A stretch of DNA of 64,000 nucleotides from Methylobrevis albus. GTDB lineage: Bacteria; Pseudomonadota; Alphaproteobacteria; Rhizobiales; Pleomorphomonadaceae. Under the pieces are notes generated by a model. It had not been told where the DNA came from and searched no databases. It saw nothing but the letters and a program-made list of their open reading frames with translations. The translations under genes were made by a program, and so were the position numbers. Numbering within the stretch: position 1 is the first letter of the stretch; each line of letters opens with the position of its first letter. Positions 1-9,694 of the stretch are shown here, one piece after another. The stretch covers positions 385,049-449,048 of the forward strand of contig NZ_JADZLT010000056.1 of NCBI RefSeq assembly GCF_015904235.1, in the 5' to 3' direction.

Positions 1-725
1 GTGAACAGGCTGACGAGGTGCTCCATGATCATAAAGCGCGCGACGCCGGGCTCCTCGGGGCGATCCGGCAGCCGCACGAAGCGCTCGATCTTCGAGGCCA
101 TGCGGATCAGCGCCGTCATGCGCTGGCCGTCGCGGTTGCGCTCGAGGTCGAGCGCCAGAGTGAAGCCGAGGTTCGGGATGAACGGGAACGGATGCGCCGG
201 GTCGATGGCGAGCGGCGTCAGCACCGGGAACACCGAGGCGAGGAAGTAGTCGTCGATCCAGGCGCGTTCCTCGGCGTTGAGGTCCTCGGCCGCGGTGATG
301 ACGATGCCGACGTTGGCGAGTTCGCCGAGCAGCCGCACCCAGCGTCGCTGCTGCGACGCTGCCAGCGCGGAGGCGCCCTCGGAAATGCGCGCGAGTTGCT
401 CGGCCGGCGTCAGCCCGTCGTCGGAGCGCGTGGTGATGCCCTCGCGGATCTGGCCCTTGAGGCCGGCGACGCGGACCATGAAGAATTCGTCGAGGTTGTT
501 CGCCGAGATCGACAGGAAGCGCAGCCGCTCCAGCATCGGGTGCCGCTCGTTGTCGGCCTCCTCGAGCACGCGCCGGTTGAAGCCGAGCCAGGACAGCTCC
601 CGGTTGATGAAGCGCTGCGGAGAGGTGGTGATGTCGTCGCGCGGCTCGGGCGCAGCGTCGGGCGGTGCCGGCAACGCGGACTTGGTCTCATCATCCAGCG
701 GGGCCGCCTCGGGCAGGTCCATCAT
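1..725 (-). CDS. ppk: Polyphosphate kinase 1, N-terminal part (cut by window edge)
   Basis: PPK1 makes polyphosphate reversibly from ATP at the inner membrane face. Only the first 241 or so residues are present; the gene runs off the left edge, so the catalytic His and the C-terminal domains are outside. After an acidic, Pro-rich lead of about 35 residues comes the N-terminal-domain signature [12 protein letters not shown] (about 39-50), followed by segments such as [15 protein letters not shown] that are typical of PPK1. Two tandem ATG codons (725 and 722) are possible starts. hda follows upstream at 811 on the same strand, the usual alphaproteobacterial neighbour. No Pho-box-like sequence is evident in the 85-bp gap before it. 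Confidence 0.93.
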   Translation of the reverse strand, partial: MMDLPEAAPLDDETKSALPAPPDAAPEPRDDITTSPQRFINRELSWLGFNRRVLEEADNERHPMLERLRFLSISANNLDEFFMVRVAGLKGQIREGITTRSDDGLTPAEQLARISEGASALAASQQRRWVRLLGELANVGIVITAAEDLNAEERAWIDDYFLASVFPVLTPLAIDPAHPFPFIPNLGFTLALDLERNRDGQRMTALIRMASKIERFVRLPDRPEEPGVARFMIMEHLVSLF

Positions 726-810
726 CAATCCTCGTATCCGCAAACTCCACGATACTCGTACCTTAGCCGTGCATTGTGAAGGTTCTAAGAGGGTGATCCG
801 ACGACCGCGG

Positions 811-1500
811 CTATTCGGTGTCCTCGTCGCCGTGGCTTTCGGCGAGGATTTTGGCGGCGAGGCCGCGTCCGAGAGGGCGTCCGCGCGCCAGCGAGCCCTC
901 GTCGAGGCGCTGCACGATGGCGCTCGCAGCGGCGTAGGAGCGCTCGATGCGCGGCAGCAGGTAATCGATCACGCTGCGGTCGACGTCGATCTGCCGGTCG
1001 GCAAACAGCTTCACCAGCACCCGGGCGAGCAGGTCGTCGTCGGGCGCGCCGAGCCGCACCGGCTGCGCCGCCCTGAGGCGCGAGGCGAGGTCCCGCAGCG
1101 CGCGGGCGGCCGGCCAGCCGGCGGCATCGCCCCGTCCCGCGGCGAGCAGCCGGCCTCCGGCGGCACGAACCGCGTTGACGAGGTGGAAGAAGGCGGCGGG
1201 ATCGGTGGCTGCCGCATCGGCGTCGTCGAGCGCGACGGGCCGCCCGGCGAGCGCCAGCGGGTCGCGGCCGGCGAGATCGGGACCGGCGAGCAGCGTCGCC
1301 CCGGCCTCGTCGGCGAACACGCGCAGGAGATGCGACTTGCCCGAGCCGGCCGGCCCGGCGAGTACGGCGACCGGCGCCGCCCAGTCGCGCCAGCTGCCCA
1401 CCAGCCCCCAGGCGGCGCGGTTGGCGTCGCCGACGACGAAGTCGTCGCGCCCCAGCGCCGCGACATGGGCGATCGGGATCGGAAGCTGCGCCGGGGTCAT
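811..1500 (-). CDS. hda: DnaA-inactivating AAA+ protein Hda/HdaA
   Basis: Hda is a short DnaA homologue that, with the sliding clamp, stimulates ATP hydrolysis by DnaA and so prevents re-initiation of replication. The 229-residue product has a P-loop GPAGSGKS at 49-56, a degenerate Walker B (ALDDAD, about 90-95) and an AAA+ lid region near 130-210, but no DnaA domain IV DNA-binding helix-turn-helix, which separates it from DnaA itself. The ATG at 1500 overlaps the stop of the upstream permease gene by 4 bp, so the two are translationally coupled. Next to ppk and purMN this is a standard alphaproteobacterial arrangement. Confidence 0.88.
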   Translation of the reverse strand: MTPAQLPIPIAHVAALGRDDFVVGDANRAAWGLVGSWRDWAAPVAVLAGPAGSGKSHLLRVFADEAGATLLAGPDLAGRDPLALAGRPVALDDADAAATDPAAFFHLVNAVRAAGGRLLAAGRGDAAGWPAARALRDLASRLRAAQPVRLGAPDDDLLARVLVKLFADRQIDVDRSVIDYLLPRIERSYAAASAIVQRLDEGSLARGRPLGRGLAAKILAESHGDEDTE

Positions 1501-2672
1501 GGCTCGCGCTTGGGTCCGGGACCCGGCAGGGGCAGGCTGGTCGCCGGCCCCGGCACGGGCGTTCCGGCGAGGCCCGGCAGGCGCCCGGTCGACGGCGGGG
1601 GGACGACCGAGGGCTGGACGCCCTGGTAGAGCGGGCTTTCCATGTATTTCGCCAGCGCAAAGCGCGTCAGCACCGCGACCGCCGTCGCGGCGGGCACGGC
1701 GATCAGCATGCCAACGAAGCCGAACAGCGTGGCAAATGCGAACAGCGAGAACATCAGCCACACCGGGTGCAGCCCGACGCTGCCGCCGATCAGCTTCGGC
1801 TGCAGGATGTTGCCCTCGAGGAACTGGCCGAGGGCGAAGATGCCGGCGATGATGGCGATCATCGTCCAGTCGGGCCAGAACTGCATCAGGGCGACGCCGA
1901 TGGCGACGAAGCCGCCGACGAAGGAGCCGATATAGGGGATGAAGCTGATCAGGCCGGCACCCATGCCGATCAGCAGGCCGAAGTTCAGCCCGGCGATGAT
2001 CAGCGTCACGGCATAGAACAGGCCGAGCAGCAGGCAGACCGAGAACTGGCCGCGCACGAACTTCGAGACGCCCTCGTCCATCTCGCGGGCAAGGCTGCGG
2101 ATCGTATCGGCATGGTCGCGCGGCAGCCAGCCGTCGACCTTCTGCACCATGCGGTCCCAATCGAGCAGCAGGTAGAAGGCGACGACGGGGGTGATGACGA
2201 GCGCGGACACCACCGAGACGATCGCCTGGCTGCCCGAGAGGATCTGCTTGGCGAGTTCGGTCAGCCAAGAGACGCCCTGGTTGAGCACGCCGCCGACCGA
2301 ACTGCGCAGTTCGTCTTCGCTCATGTTGAGCATCTCGGAGATGCGCGGGCCCGCCGTATCGACCACGAAGGACTGCAGCCAGGCCACCGACTCCGGCAGG
2401 CGGGCGACGAGGCCGGTGAGCTGGTTGGCGAGCACCGGGATGATCAGCACCATCAGCAGCACGACGACCATGAGGAAGAGCAGCACGATCAGCACCGTCG
2501 CCAGCATGCGCGACAGGCCGAGCCGCTGCAGCCGGTCGGCAATCGGGTCGAGCATGTAGGCGACCGCCATGCCGCCGACGAACGGCAGCAGGATGCCCGA
2601 GAACACGTAGAGGAAGAGGATCAGGCCGACCGCCGCCAAGACCCAGAAGATGACCGTGTTCTTGAGACTCAC
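1497..2672 (-). CDS. AI-2E/PerM family permease
   Basis: A polytopic inner-membrane protein of the AI-2E transporter (PerM) family; some members export autoinducer-2 or act as Na+/H+ antiporters, and the substrate here is unknown. About seven to eight hydrophobic segments are visible, with the conserved central stretch LISFIPYIGSFVGG and the later segment LEGNILQPKLIGGSVGLHPV typical of the family. The C-terminus is a short Pro/Gly-rich tail. I chose the GTG at 2672 (protein starts VSLKNTVIFW, 391 residues) because it puts the first membrane helix at the N-terminus; a GTG at 2762 in the same frame would add 30 residues. It overlaps hda by 4 bp. Confidence 0.85.
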   Translation of the reverse strand: MSLKNTVIFWVLAAVGLILFLYVFSGILLPFVGGMAVAYMLDPIADRLQRLGLSRMLATVLIVLLFLMVVVLLMVLIIPVLANQLTGLVARLPESVAWLQSFVVDTAGPRISEMLNMSEDELRSSVGGVLNQGVSWLTELAKQILSGSQAIVSVVSALVITPVVAFYLLLDWDRMVQKVDGWLPRDHADTIRSLAREMDEGVSKFVRGQFSVCLLLGLFYAVTLIIAGLNFGLLIGMGAGLISFIPYIGSFVGGFVAIGVALMQFWPDWTMIAIIAGIFALGQFLEGNILQPKLIGGSVGLHPVWLMFSLFAFATLFGFVGMLIAVPAATAVAVLTRFALAKYMESPLYQGVQPSVVPPPSTGRLPGLAGTPVPGPATSLPLPGPGPKREP

Positions 2673-2820
2673 GACGTTGCGCCTTGGGGCCAGCCGGGGG
2701 CCCGGTTCGGGAAGCAAAAATTGTCTGGCCTGCGACCGTGGCGAAGGTGGGGCACCGGTCACCGGCGCCGCTGCACCGCATCCCGACGCAGGAAACGCGC
2801 CATGCGCCGGGCGACCGGCG

Positions 2821-3354
2821 TCAGCGCTCGTCCATGTGGCGTGTCCAGGCGATCAGGTAGGCCGCGGTCGAGGCGAGCGTCAAGGCGGCAACCAGCCAGA
2901 CGCCGACCTCGATCAGGCCGCCGATGCGCCAGCCGTAGCCGAGCCCGGCCAGCACCACCGCCGCAAAGCCGAGCTGCACCGCCGTGTTCGCCTTCGAGAC
3001 GAAGATCGGCTCGATCGCCACCGGCCGCCCGACCACCCATGACAGCACCACCCCGCCGATGATCAGGAGGTCGCGGCTGACGACCAGCACGATCAGCCAG
3101 ACCGGGATGTGGCCGATGTAGCCGAGCGCCATGTAGATCGAGACGAGCAACGCCTTATCGGCGAGCGGATCGAGATAGGCGCCCAGCGCGCTGCCCTGGT
3201 TGAAGTGCCGCGCGATGATGCCGTCGATCGCGTCGGAAATGCCCGCGGCGACGAACAGGATGAAGGCGAGATCGTACCGGCTGGCGAGCATGAACATCAC
3301 GACGGCCGGTACGGCGCAGAGCCGGGCGAGAGTGATGAAGTTCGGAATCGTCAC
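2821..3354 (-). CDS. CDP-alcohol phosphatidyltransferase family protein
   Basis: A 177-residue integral membrane enzyme that transfers a phosphatidyl group from CDP-diacylglycerol to an alcohol. The signature D-x2-DG-x2-AR-x8-G-x3-D-x3-D is complete (D41, D44, G45, A48, R49, G58, D62, D66), so the Mg2+ site should be functional. Several hydrophobic segments surround it. Length and sequence resemble PgsA (phosphatidylglycerophosphate synthase), but pgsA is normally found elsewhere (near moaE/uvrC) in related genomes, so this could be a paralogue. It is divergent from purM with a 215-bp gap and is probably co-transcribed with the permease and hda downstream. Confidence 0.82.
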   Translation of the reverse strand: MTIPNFITLARLCAVPAVVMFMLASRYDLAFILFVAAGISDAIDGIIARHFNQGSALGAYLDPLADKALLVSIYMALGYIGHIPVWLIVLVVSRDLLIIGGVVLSWVVGRPVAIEPIFVSKANTAVQLGFAAVVLAGLGYGWRIGGLIEVGVWLVAALTLASTAAYLIAWTRHMDER

Positions 3355-3569
3355 GTCAGGGTCCCACCCGCCTGCTGCCTCGTCGCCCTCATGTGGTCCT
3401 GCGCCGGCCGCTTTGAAAGGGATTTCCGCTGCGCCGCCGGCATCGGCGCCCTCCCCGGCTTTTGACCGCCGCTGCGCAGATTCGTCTTGTAATGCCCGCC
3501 GATAGTTGATTTCTGCGGCGGATCGGGACCGGGCGTGACGACAACGCCGGATTGACGGGGACGACGGAC

Positions 3570-4649
3570 ATGGCGGGCGAACCGACCGAGCCGCGCAGCG
3601 GGCTCACCTATCGCGACGCGGGCGTCGACATCGATGCCGGCAACCTGCTGGTGGAGCGGATCAAGCCGCTGGTCAAGGCGACGCGGCGGCCGGGGGCGGA
3701 CGCCGACATCGGCGGCTTCGGCGGCGTGTTCGATCCGCGCGCGGCGGGCTTCAAGGACCCGGTGCTGGTCGCGGCCAACGACGGCGTCGGCACCAAGCTG
3801 CGCGTCGCCATCGAGGCGGGGATCCACGACACGGTCGGCATCGACCTCGTGGCGATGTCGGTGAACGACCTCGTCGTGCAGGGCGCGGAGCCGCTGTTCT
3901 TCCTCGACTATTTCGCGACCGGCCGGTTGTCGGTCGACACCGCGACCGCCGTGGTCGCCGGCATCGCCGAAGGCTGCCGCATCGCCGGCTGCGCGTTGAT
4001 CGGCGGCGAGACCGCCGAGATGCCGGGCATGTACGCCGACGGCGACTACGACCTCGCCGGCTTTGCCGTCGGCGCCGCCGAGCGCGGCACGCTGCTGCCG
4101 CGGCGCGACGTCGGCCCCGGCGACGTGCTGCTCGGCCTCGCCGCGTCGGGCGTCCATTCCAACGGTTATTCCCTCGTGCGCCGCATCGTCGAGCGCGAAG
4201 GCCTTTCGTACACCGACCCGGCGCCGTTCGCGCCCGAGACCAGCCTCGGCGCGGCGCTGCTGACGCCGACGCGGATCTATGTGAAGCCGCTGCTCGCGGC
4301 CCTGAAGGCGACCGACGGCATCAAGGCGCTCGCCCACATCACCGGCGGCGGCTTCGTCGACAACGTGCCGCGCGTGCTGCCGGCCGGCGTCTCGGTGCGG
4401 ATGGACCTCTCCGCCGTCCCCGTGCTGCCGGTGTTCAAGTGGCTGGCGGCGGCCGGCGGCGTGCCGGCGGCGGAAATGGTGCGCACCTTCAACTGCGGCA
4501 TCGGCATGGTGGTCGTCGTCGAGGCGTCGACCGCCGACGCGGCGATCGCCGCGCTGACCGAGGCCGGCGAGGCCGTGGTGCGCCTCGGCACGCTGGAAGC
4601 CGACGCCGAGGGCCCGCGCACGCTGTTCTCCGGCGAACTGGCGCTCTGA
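3570..4649 (+). CDS. purM: Phosphoribosylformylglycinamidine cyclo-ligase (AIR synthetase)
   Basis: PurM closes the imidazole ring of FGAM to AIR using ATP, step five of purine synthesis, in the cytoplasm. The 359-residue product has the N-terminal segment [14 protein letters not shown], the ATP-site segment [14 protein letters not shown] and the signature GGETAEMPG near residues 150-158. The ATG at 3570 is preferred over an in-frame TTG at 3552 because homologues begin a few residues before the DAGVDI motif. purN follows 2 bp after the stop, so the pair forms one transcription unit. Confidence 0.96.
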   Translation: MAGEPTEPRSGLTYRDAGVDIDAGNLLVERIKPLVKATRRPGADADIGGFGGVFDPRAAGFKDPVLVAANDGVGTKLRVAIEAGIHDTVGIDLVAMSVNDLVVQGAEPLFFLDYFATGRLSVDTATAVVAGIAEGCRIAGCALIGGETAEMPGMYADGDYDLAGFAVGAAERGTLLPRRDVGPGDVLLGLAASGVHSNGYSLVRRIVEREGLSYTDPAPFAPETSLGAALLTPTRIYVKPLLAALKATDGIKALAHITGGGFVDNVPRVLPAGVSVRMDLSAVPVLPVFKWLAAAGGVPAAEMVRTFNCGIGMVVVVEASTADAAIAALTEAGEAVVRLGTLEADAEGPRTLFSGELAL

Positions 4650-4651
4650 CG

Positions 4652-5329
4652 ATGGCGGACGCGGCACCGGGTCCACAGCGGCCGAAGCTCCGCGTCGCGG
4701 TGCTGATCTCGGGCGGCGGCAGCAACATGGCCGCGCTGCTCGGCGCCGCCGCGGCCGCAGACTTCCCGGCCGAAATCGCGCTGGTGTTGTCGAACCGCGC
4801 CGACGCCGGCGGGCTCGCCAAGGCCGCGGCGGCCGGCGTCGCCACCGCCGTCGTCGATCACCGCGCCTTCCCCGACCGCGACAGCTTCGACGCCGCCATC
4901 GATGCGGAACTCGCCCGGCACGGCATCGAGTTCGTCTGCCTCGCCGGCTTCATGCGGCTCCTCACCGAGGGCTTCACCGACCGCTGGCGCGACCGGATGA
5001 TCAACGTCCATCCCTCGCTGCTGCCGCTGTTCAAGGGCCTGCACACGCACCAGCGCGCCCTCGACGCCGGCGTGCGCTTCCACGGCTGCACGGTGCATTT
5101 CGTGCGCTTCGGCATGGACGAGGGCCCGATCATCGTGCAGGCGGCGGTGCCGGTGCTCGCCGGCGACGACGCGGACAGCCTCGCCGCGCGGGTGCTGGCG
5201 ATGGAGCACAAGATCTACCCGCTCGCCCTCCGCCTCGTCGGCGAGGGCCGCGCGGTGGTCGACGGCGAACGGGTGCGGATCGAGGGCGAAGGCGCGGCGC
5301 CGGGCGGGATGTTGTGGCCGGCGGGGTGA
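4652..5329 (+). CDS. purN: Phosphoribosylglycinamide formyltransferase 1
   Basis: PurN transfers a formyl group from 10-formyl-THF to GAR. The 225-residue product shows the nucleotide-binding start RVAVLISGGGSNM (about 13-25), the catalytic Asn-His in INVHPSLLPLFKG and the catalytic Asp in FGMDEGPIIVQ. The N-terminus has a dozen extra residues before the first strand, a little longer than the E. coli enzyme. The ATG at 4652 lies immediately after the purM stop, the usual alphaproteobacterial purMN pair. Confidence 0.96.
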   Translation: MADAAPGPQRPKLRVAVLISGGGSNMAALLGAAAAADFPAEIALVLSNRADAGGLAKAAAAGVATAVVDHRAFPDRDSFDAAIDAELARHGIEFVCLAGFMRLLTEGFTDRWRDRMINVHPSLLPLFKGLHTHQRALDAGVRFHGCTVHFVRFGMDEGPIIVQAAVPVLAGDDADSLAARVLAMEHKIYPLALRLVGEGRAVVDGERVRIEGEGAAPGGMLWPAG

Positions 5330-5720
5330 GGCGGAAGCCGGAGTCTTTTCAGGGGGAAGGCCCGGCCGGCTGAGAGAGTGAGTCAGCCGCGGGGTCGGAG
5401 GGGTGGCGGATTGCGGCGCGGGAGTTTCGCCTGGCGACCGCAGCAGAGGGCGGGCAGAACGCCCCTCACTCGTCGATCCTCAATCATCAGCCCGGGGATA
5501 TGGCCGACAGGTGTTCCGGGACATCACCGACGCTTCCGTCGCGCGTCAGATCGCTGACCAGCAAAGCTGCGCTGCCCGAAAACCCCTTCGATCGTCATCG
5601 CCGGGCTTGACCCGGCGACCCAATGGCGTCGCCGCAAGCCACACCTCAGGACTTAAAACTCATTATTTCCAGATGGTTGAACCATTCTGCTGCGGTAGGC
5701 TAGTGGGTTGCCGGGTCCAG
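5330..5720. other. Gene-free spacer after purN
   Basis: No coding sequence is convincing here. The stretch contains a piece resembling the short dispersed motif found around 5720 and 6340 (GCCGGGCTTGACCCGGC near 5598) and leads into the tandem repeat that starts at 5721. No clear terminator with a T-run was found after purN. Confidence 0.5.
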
Positions 5721-6036
5721 CCCGGCAATGACGACTGAGAGGGGGGTGGGGTGGCGCTGGGGCTGGGGGGGTGCCAATCAGCCACCACGTTGCGATCCCG
5801 AAGTTCCCGCTGACCTTCCTCGGTAAACCGGCGCGGCGACGCCTCGGCTTTTCCCTCGCCCTTCGAGACAGCCGCTCCGCGGCTTCCTCAGGGTGAGGGA
5901 AAAGGACAAATGCCTGCAACGAAGCGAAAAATCCTCCGAGGCCTCATCCTGAGGAGGGCCGTCAGGCCCGTCTCGAAGGGCGAGGCCGGGTGCGTCGGCG
6001 CGGGCCATGGGATGAGCCGGACAGTCGCGGGTCAAG
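5721..6036. repeat. Tandem duplication, copy 1 (316 bp)
   Basis: This 316-bp unit is followed directly by a near-identical 309-bp copy; the boundary is marked by CCCGGCAATGACGAC at 5721, 6037 and 6346. Differences are small: a few substitutions and a 7-bp difference in a G-rich run. Each unit contains two oppositely oriented palindromic modules (5853-5899 and 5941-5986) with the core CCTCATCCTGAGGAG / CTCGAAGGGCGAGG. Short open frames on the minus strand (for example the segment PHPEEAAERLSRR) arise from the repeat and are often misannotated as proteins in related genomes. Confidence 0.85.
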
Positions 6037-6345
6037 CCCGGCAATGACGACTGAGAGGGGGGTGGGGTGGCGCTGGGGGGGGCCAATCACCCACCACGTT
6101 GCGATCCCGAAGTTCCCGCTGACCTTCCTCGGCAAACCGGCGCGGCGACGCCTCGGCTTTTCCCTCGCCCTTCGAGACAGCCGCTCCGCGGCTTCCTCAG
6201 GGTGAGGGAAGAGGACAAATGCCTGCAAAAAAGCGAAAAATCCTCGGAGGCCTCATCCTGAGGAGGGCCGTCAGGCCCGTCTCGAAGGGCGAGGCCGGGT
6301 GCGTCGGCGCGGGCCATGGGATGAGCCGGACAGTCGCGGGTCAAG
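6037..6345. repeat. Tandem duplication, copy 2 (309 bp)
   Basis: This is the second copy of the 5721-6036 unit, with palindromic modules at 6162-6208 and 6250-6295. A third, partial start of the unit (CCCGGCAATGACGAC) follows at 6346. High identity between copies suggests a recent duplication by slippage or unequal recombination. A related module occurs at 31036-31162. Confidence 0.85.
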
Positions 6346-6448
6346 CCCGGCAATGACGACGGCGAGGGTTTGGGAGGGGTGACCCATCCGCGTCGCCCGG
6401 CCCGGGCGATCTCGACGTTCCAAAGAGGCGGAAACCCGCCCCACCCGC

Positions 6449-6790
6449 TCACTTTACGCAGGCGGCGATGCCGGCGCGCAGCGCGGTGTCCTGCGGGCCG
6501 GTCAGGGCGCCGCCGCGGGCGAGGACGTAGTTGCCTTCGGGCAGCGTCTTGATGGCGTTGCGGGCGGCGCAGCGGCAGCCATCGACGAGGGTCATGCGGT
6601 TGACGCCCTCGACGCGGTACTGGCGATAGATGCAGGCGTCGGCGAGGCGGCGCTCCATCACCGGCCGGTCGAGCGGCGTCGCGCCGGCCGTGACCGGGGC
6701 CGGGCCGCCGCCGCTGGTCTGCGGTGTTGCATTGCAGGCGGCAAGCACCAGAGCGAGGGCGGGAACCAGGAAGCGGCCAAGGCGAATCAT
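6449..6790 (-). CDS. Small putative lipoprotein, unknown function
   Basis: I do not recognise the family. The 113-residue product begins MIRLGRFLVPALALVLAAC, a signal peptide ending in a lipobox with the lipidated Cys at position 19, so it should be anchored in a membrane facing the periplasm. The mature part is about 95 residues with four more cysteines (in ADACIY, DGCRCA and the C-terminal AACVK), which could form two disulfides. The ATG at 6790 is chosen because it starts the signal peptide; the frame stays open upstream to 6868. It is downstream of, and on the same strand as, the molybdopterin oxidoreductase gene. Confidence 0.65.
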   Translation of the reverse strand: MIRLGRFLVPALALVLAACNATPQTSGGGPAPVTAGATPLDRPVMERRLADACIYRQYRVEGVNRMTLVDGCRCAARNAIKTLPEGNYVLARGGALTGPQDTALRAGIAACVK

Positions 6791-6882
6791 CGTGCCACGC
6801 GAGACAGGAGGTGGAAAACGTCGTTCGTTTGCCACGAAGTCCTTGGCCGCGCAACGCCTTGGCTGCATGACGCCCCGTCACC

Positions 6883-8970
6883 TCACGCGGGCTTGATCCA
6901 GACCTTGTTGTCGTGGAACGCCGCGCCGCCGTAAGGCGCGACCGGATCGGCGCCGGTCAGGGCGTTGATGCCGACGCCGCCGTCGTGCGCCGCATTCGGC
7001 CAGATACCCTCCGCGACCAGCACGCCGGGCTTCAGGCCGTCGAAGAACTTCGCATGGACACGGGTGCGGCCGCGGCCGTTGCCGATCTCGACGAGGGCAC
7101 CCTCGGTGATGCCGTGGGCGGCGGCATCGCCGGGACGGATCATCACCTCGGGCCGCCCTTCCCGCTTCAGCGAGCCCGGCGTCTCGGTGAAGGTGGAATT
7201 CAGGAACGAGCGCGCGGGTGCCGTCACCAGCCGGAACGGGTGCGCGGCGTCGGCCTCCTCGATCACCGGCCAGTAGTCGGGCAGCGCCGGCATTGCCTCC
7301 CACGGCCCCATCGGCCCGGCATTCGGCGCCTTCACCCGGCGCCAGTCGGGCCGGAAGCGGAACTTGCCGTCCGGCTGGGCGAAACCGTCGAGATAGTGCG
7401 CGGTGCGGAAATCGGGCTGCACGTCGAGCCAGCGCTTCTCTTCAAGCTCGGCGAGGGTGCCGAAGCCGGACTTCTGCAGCATCCAGTCGACGTGCTCGCG
7501 CGAGCTCATCTCGAAGCCGCGGTGGCTGGCGCCGAGGCGGCGGGCGAGCTCGACGTGCACGAAATGGTTCTCGCGCGCTTCGCCGGGCGCCTCGGCGAGC
7601 TTCGGCCCGAACAGCAGATACTGGTGGCCGCCGCCCTTGTAGATGTCGTCGTGCTCGACGAACATCGTCGCCGGCAGCACGACGTCGGCCATTTTCGCCG
7701 TCTCGGTCATGAACTGCTCGTGCACGCAGACGAAGAGATCCTCGCGCGCAAATCCCGCCGCGACCCGCGCCTGATCGGGGGCGACCGACACCGGGTTGGT
7801 GTTCTGGATGAACAGCGCCGCGACCTTCGGCCCGCCGAGCAGCGCCTCGGCGTCGCCGGTGAGGATCGCGCCGATGCGCGACTGGTCGAGCCGGCGGGTC
7901 ATGCGGCCGGGGATGTCGTTGCCCTCGATCATGGTCTTGTCGAGGGTGTAGATCGCGCCGTTGTTGTGGAACGCGCCGCCACCTTCGTGCTGCCAGGCGC
8001 CGAGCACGGTCGCGATCGAGGCGGCCGCGTGCATCGAGACCGTGCCGTTGCGCTGGCGGGTGAAGCCGTAGCCGAGGCGGAAATAGGTTTTGGGCGTGGT
8101 GCCGACGAGCCGGGCGAAGGCCTCGATCTCGTCCACCGACAGGCCGGTGATCGCCGCCGCCCACTCCGGGGTGCGCGTCGCGAGATGCGCCTCGAGCTCT
8201 TCGGGGCAGTCGGCATAGGCGGCCATGTAGGCGCGGTCGGCGTAGTCGTCGCGGAAGGCGACGTGCATCACGGCGCAGGCGAGCGCGGCGTCGGTGCCGG
8301 GGCGCAGCACGAGGCCCATGTCGGCCTGGCGCACGGTCTCGGTCTCGTAGACGTCGATCGCGACGATCTTCGCGCCGCGCGTCTTTCGCGCCTTCACGGC
8401 GTGGGTCATCACGTTGACCTGGGTCGCGACCGCGTTGGTGCCCCAGATCACGACGCAGTCGGAAAGCGCCATCTCGCGCGGATCCGGCCCGGCGAGCCGG
8501 CCGGTGCCGGCGATGTAGCCGGTCCAGGCCGGGTTGGTGCAGATGCTGTCGAACTGGCGCGAATAGCCCTTGGCGTGGCGCAGCCGGTGGATGCCGTCGC
8601 GCTGCACGAGGCCCATGGTGCCGGCGTAGTAGTAGGGCCAGACGCTCTCGGCGCCGTGCTGCCGCTCGGCCTCGAGCAGCTTTTCGGCGACGAGGTCGAG
8701 CGCCTCGTCCCATGACGCGCGCCGGAATTCGCCGCTCCCCTTGGCGCCGGTGCGGATCATCGGGTGCAGCAGCCGGTCCGGATGATGGATGCGCTCGCCG
8801 TAGCGCGCGACCTTGGCGCAGATGACGCCGAGCGTATAGGCGTTGTCCGGACTGCCGCGCAGCCGCCCGATCCGCCCGTCGGGCAGGATCTCGACGTCGA
8901 CCGCGCAGGTGGACGGGCAGTCGTGCGGGCAGGCGGAATGGCCAAAGCGGGGGCCGGCCGGCTTGTTCAT
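6883..8970 (-). CDS. Molybdopterin-dependent oxidoreductase, single subunit with one [4Fe-4S] site
   Basis: A 695-residue member of the DMSO reductase (MopB) superfamily. The N-terminus has a complete iron-sulfur motif, C14-x3-C18-x3-C22-x28-C51 (CPHDCPSTC then VICAKV), followed by the bis-MGD binding regions and a C-terminal molybdopterin dinucleotide-binding domain from about residue 560. No Tat signal is present, so the enzyme is probably cytoplasmic. No electron-transfer or membrane subunit lies beside it, and the reaction cannot be assigned: formate, thiosulfate and N/S-oxide enzymes share this architecture. The metal ligand probably falls in or near SICTNPAW (about 150-157). The start at 8970 (MNKPAG) is preferred over upstream codons. 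Confidence 0.85.
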   Translation of the reverse strand: MNKPAGPRFGHSACPHDCPSTCAVDVEILPDGRIGRLRGSPDNAYTLGVICAKVARYGERIHHPDRLLHPMIRTGAKGSGEFRRASWDEALDLVAEKLLEAERQHGAESVWPYYYAGTMGLVQRDGIHRLRHAKGYSRQFDSICTNPAWTGYIAGTGRLAGPDPREMALSDCVVIWGTNAVATQVNVMTHAVKARKTRGAKIVAIDVYETETVRQADMGLVLRPGTDAALACAVMHVAFRDDYADRAYMAAYADCPEELEAHLATRTPEWAAAITGLSVDEIEAFARLVGTTPKTYFRLGYGFTRQRNGTVSMHAAASIATVLGAWQHEGGGAFHNNGAIYTLDKTMIEGNDIPGRMTRRLDQSRIGAILTGDAEALLGGPKVAALFIQNTNPVSVAPDQARVAAGFAREDLFVCVHEQFMTETAKMADVVLPATMFVEHDDIYKGGGHQYLLFGPKLAEAPGEARENHFVHVELARRLGASHRGFEMSSREHVDWMLQKSGFGTLAELEEKRWLDVQPDFRTAHYLDGFAQPDGKFRFRPDWRRVKAPNAGPMGPWEAMPALPDYWPVIEEADAAHPFRLVTAPARSFLNSTFTETPGSLKREGRPEVMIRPGDAAAHGITEGALVEIGNGRGRTRVHAKFFDGLKPGVLVAEGIWPNAAHDGGVGINALTGADPVAPYGGAAFHDNKVWIKPA

Positions 8971-9100
8971 CGGAGCCTCGAACGGGATGGGGCGCGCAGG
9001 TCGTCGCGGCAACACTAGCGCGACTTCGGCGCCCGCGACACCTCACGCCGGCGACGGGCAGGCATGAGCATCCCGCCATCTCCGCGGCGGCGACGCGCGA

Positions 9101-9130
9101 AAAGAAAAAGGCGGCCGAAGCGGCCGCCTT
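9101..9130 (-). terminator. Rho-independent terminator of ndk
   Basis: On the minus strand a 9-10 bp GC-rich stem (AAGGCGGCCG / CGGCCGCCTT) with a tetraloop is followed by TTTTTCTTTT. It lies 29 bp past the ndk stop codon. Confidence 0.85.
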
Positions 9131-9158
9131 GATCAGAAGCGTCGGAAGAAGTGTCGGC

Positions 9159-9581
9159 TCAGCCGACGATCTCGGTCTTCGAGAACCAGAAGGCGATCTC
9201 TTCGGCGGCGGTTTCCGGCGCGTCGGAGCCGTGCGCGCTGTTCTCGCCGATCGAGAGGGCGAACTCCTTGCGGATGGTGCCCTCGGCGGCGTTGGCCGGG
9301 TTGGTGGCGCCCATCACTTCGCGGTTCTTGAGGATCGCGTTCTCGCCCTCGAGCACCTGCACGACGACCGGACCGGCCGACATCTGCTTGGTCAGCTCCT
9401 CGTAGAACGGGCGGCCCTTGTGCACGGCGTAGAACGCCTCGGCCTGGGCGAGGCTCATGTGGATGCGCTTCGAGGCGACGACGCGCAGGCCGGCGTCCTC
9501 GAGCTTGGCCACGATCTTGCCGGTGAGGTTGCGCGCCGTGGCATCCGGCTTGATCATCGAGAAGGTGCGTTCGATCGCCAT
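9159..9581 (-). CDS. ndk: Nucleoside-diphosphate kinase
   Basis: Ndk transfers the gamma phosphate of ATP to nucleoside diphosphates through a phosphohistidine. The 140-residue protein has the standard length. It shows the N-terminal [11 protein letters not shown] with K11, and the active-site His117 in NSAHGSD. A single-gene unit: a terminator follows and a 113-bp spacer separates it from the TSUP gene upstream. Confidence 0.97.
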   Translation of the reverse strand: MAIERTFSMIKPDATARNLTGKIVAKLEDAGLRVVASKRIHMSLAQAEAFYAVHKGRPFYEELTKQMSAGPVVVQVLEGENAILKNREVMGATNPANAAEGTIRKEFALSIGENSAHGSDAPETAAEEIAFWFSKTEIVG

Positions 9582-9694
9582 GGAGAAAAGTCCCGGTTTC
9601 TGTGCCCGGAGCGGGCGTTACGTCGAGGGAATGGTTGGGCGGTGTATAGCCGCCGGCTCGAAGCCCCGCAAGCTGCCGCCGGCGCAACAACGCC

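Noticed and set aside
5653..6228. Two similar 88-codon minus-strand frames with PHPEEAAERLSRR
   Set aside because: Both lie within the tandem repeat and are produced by its palindromic modules; such peptides are common misannotations.
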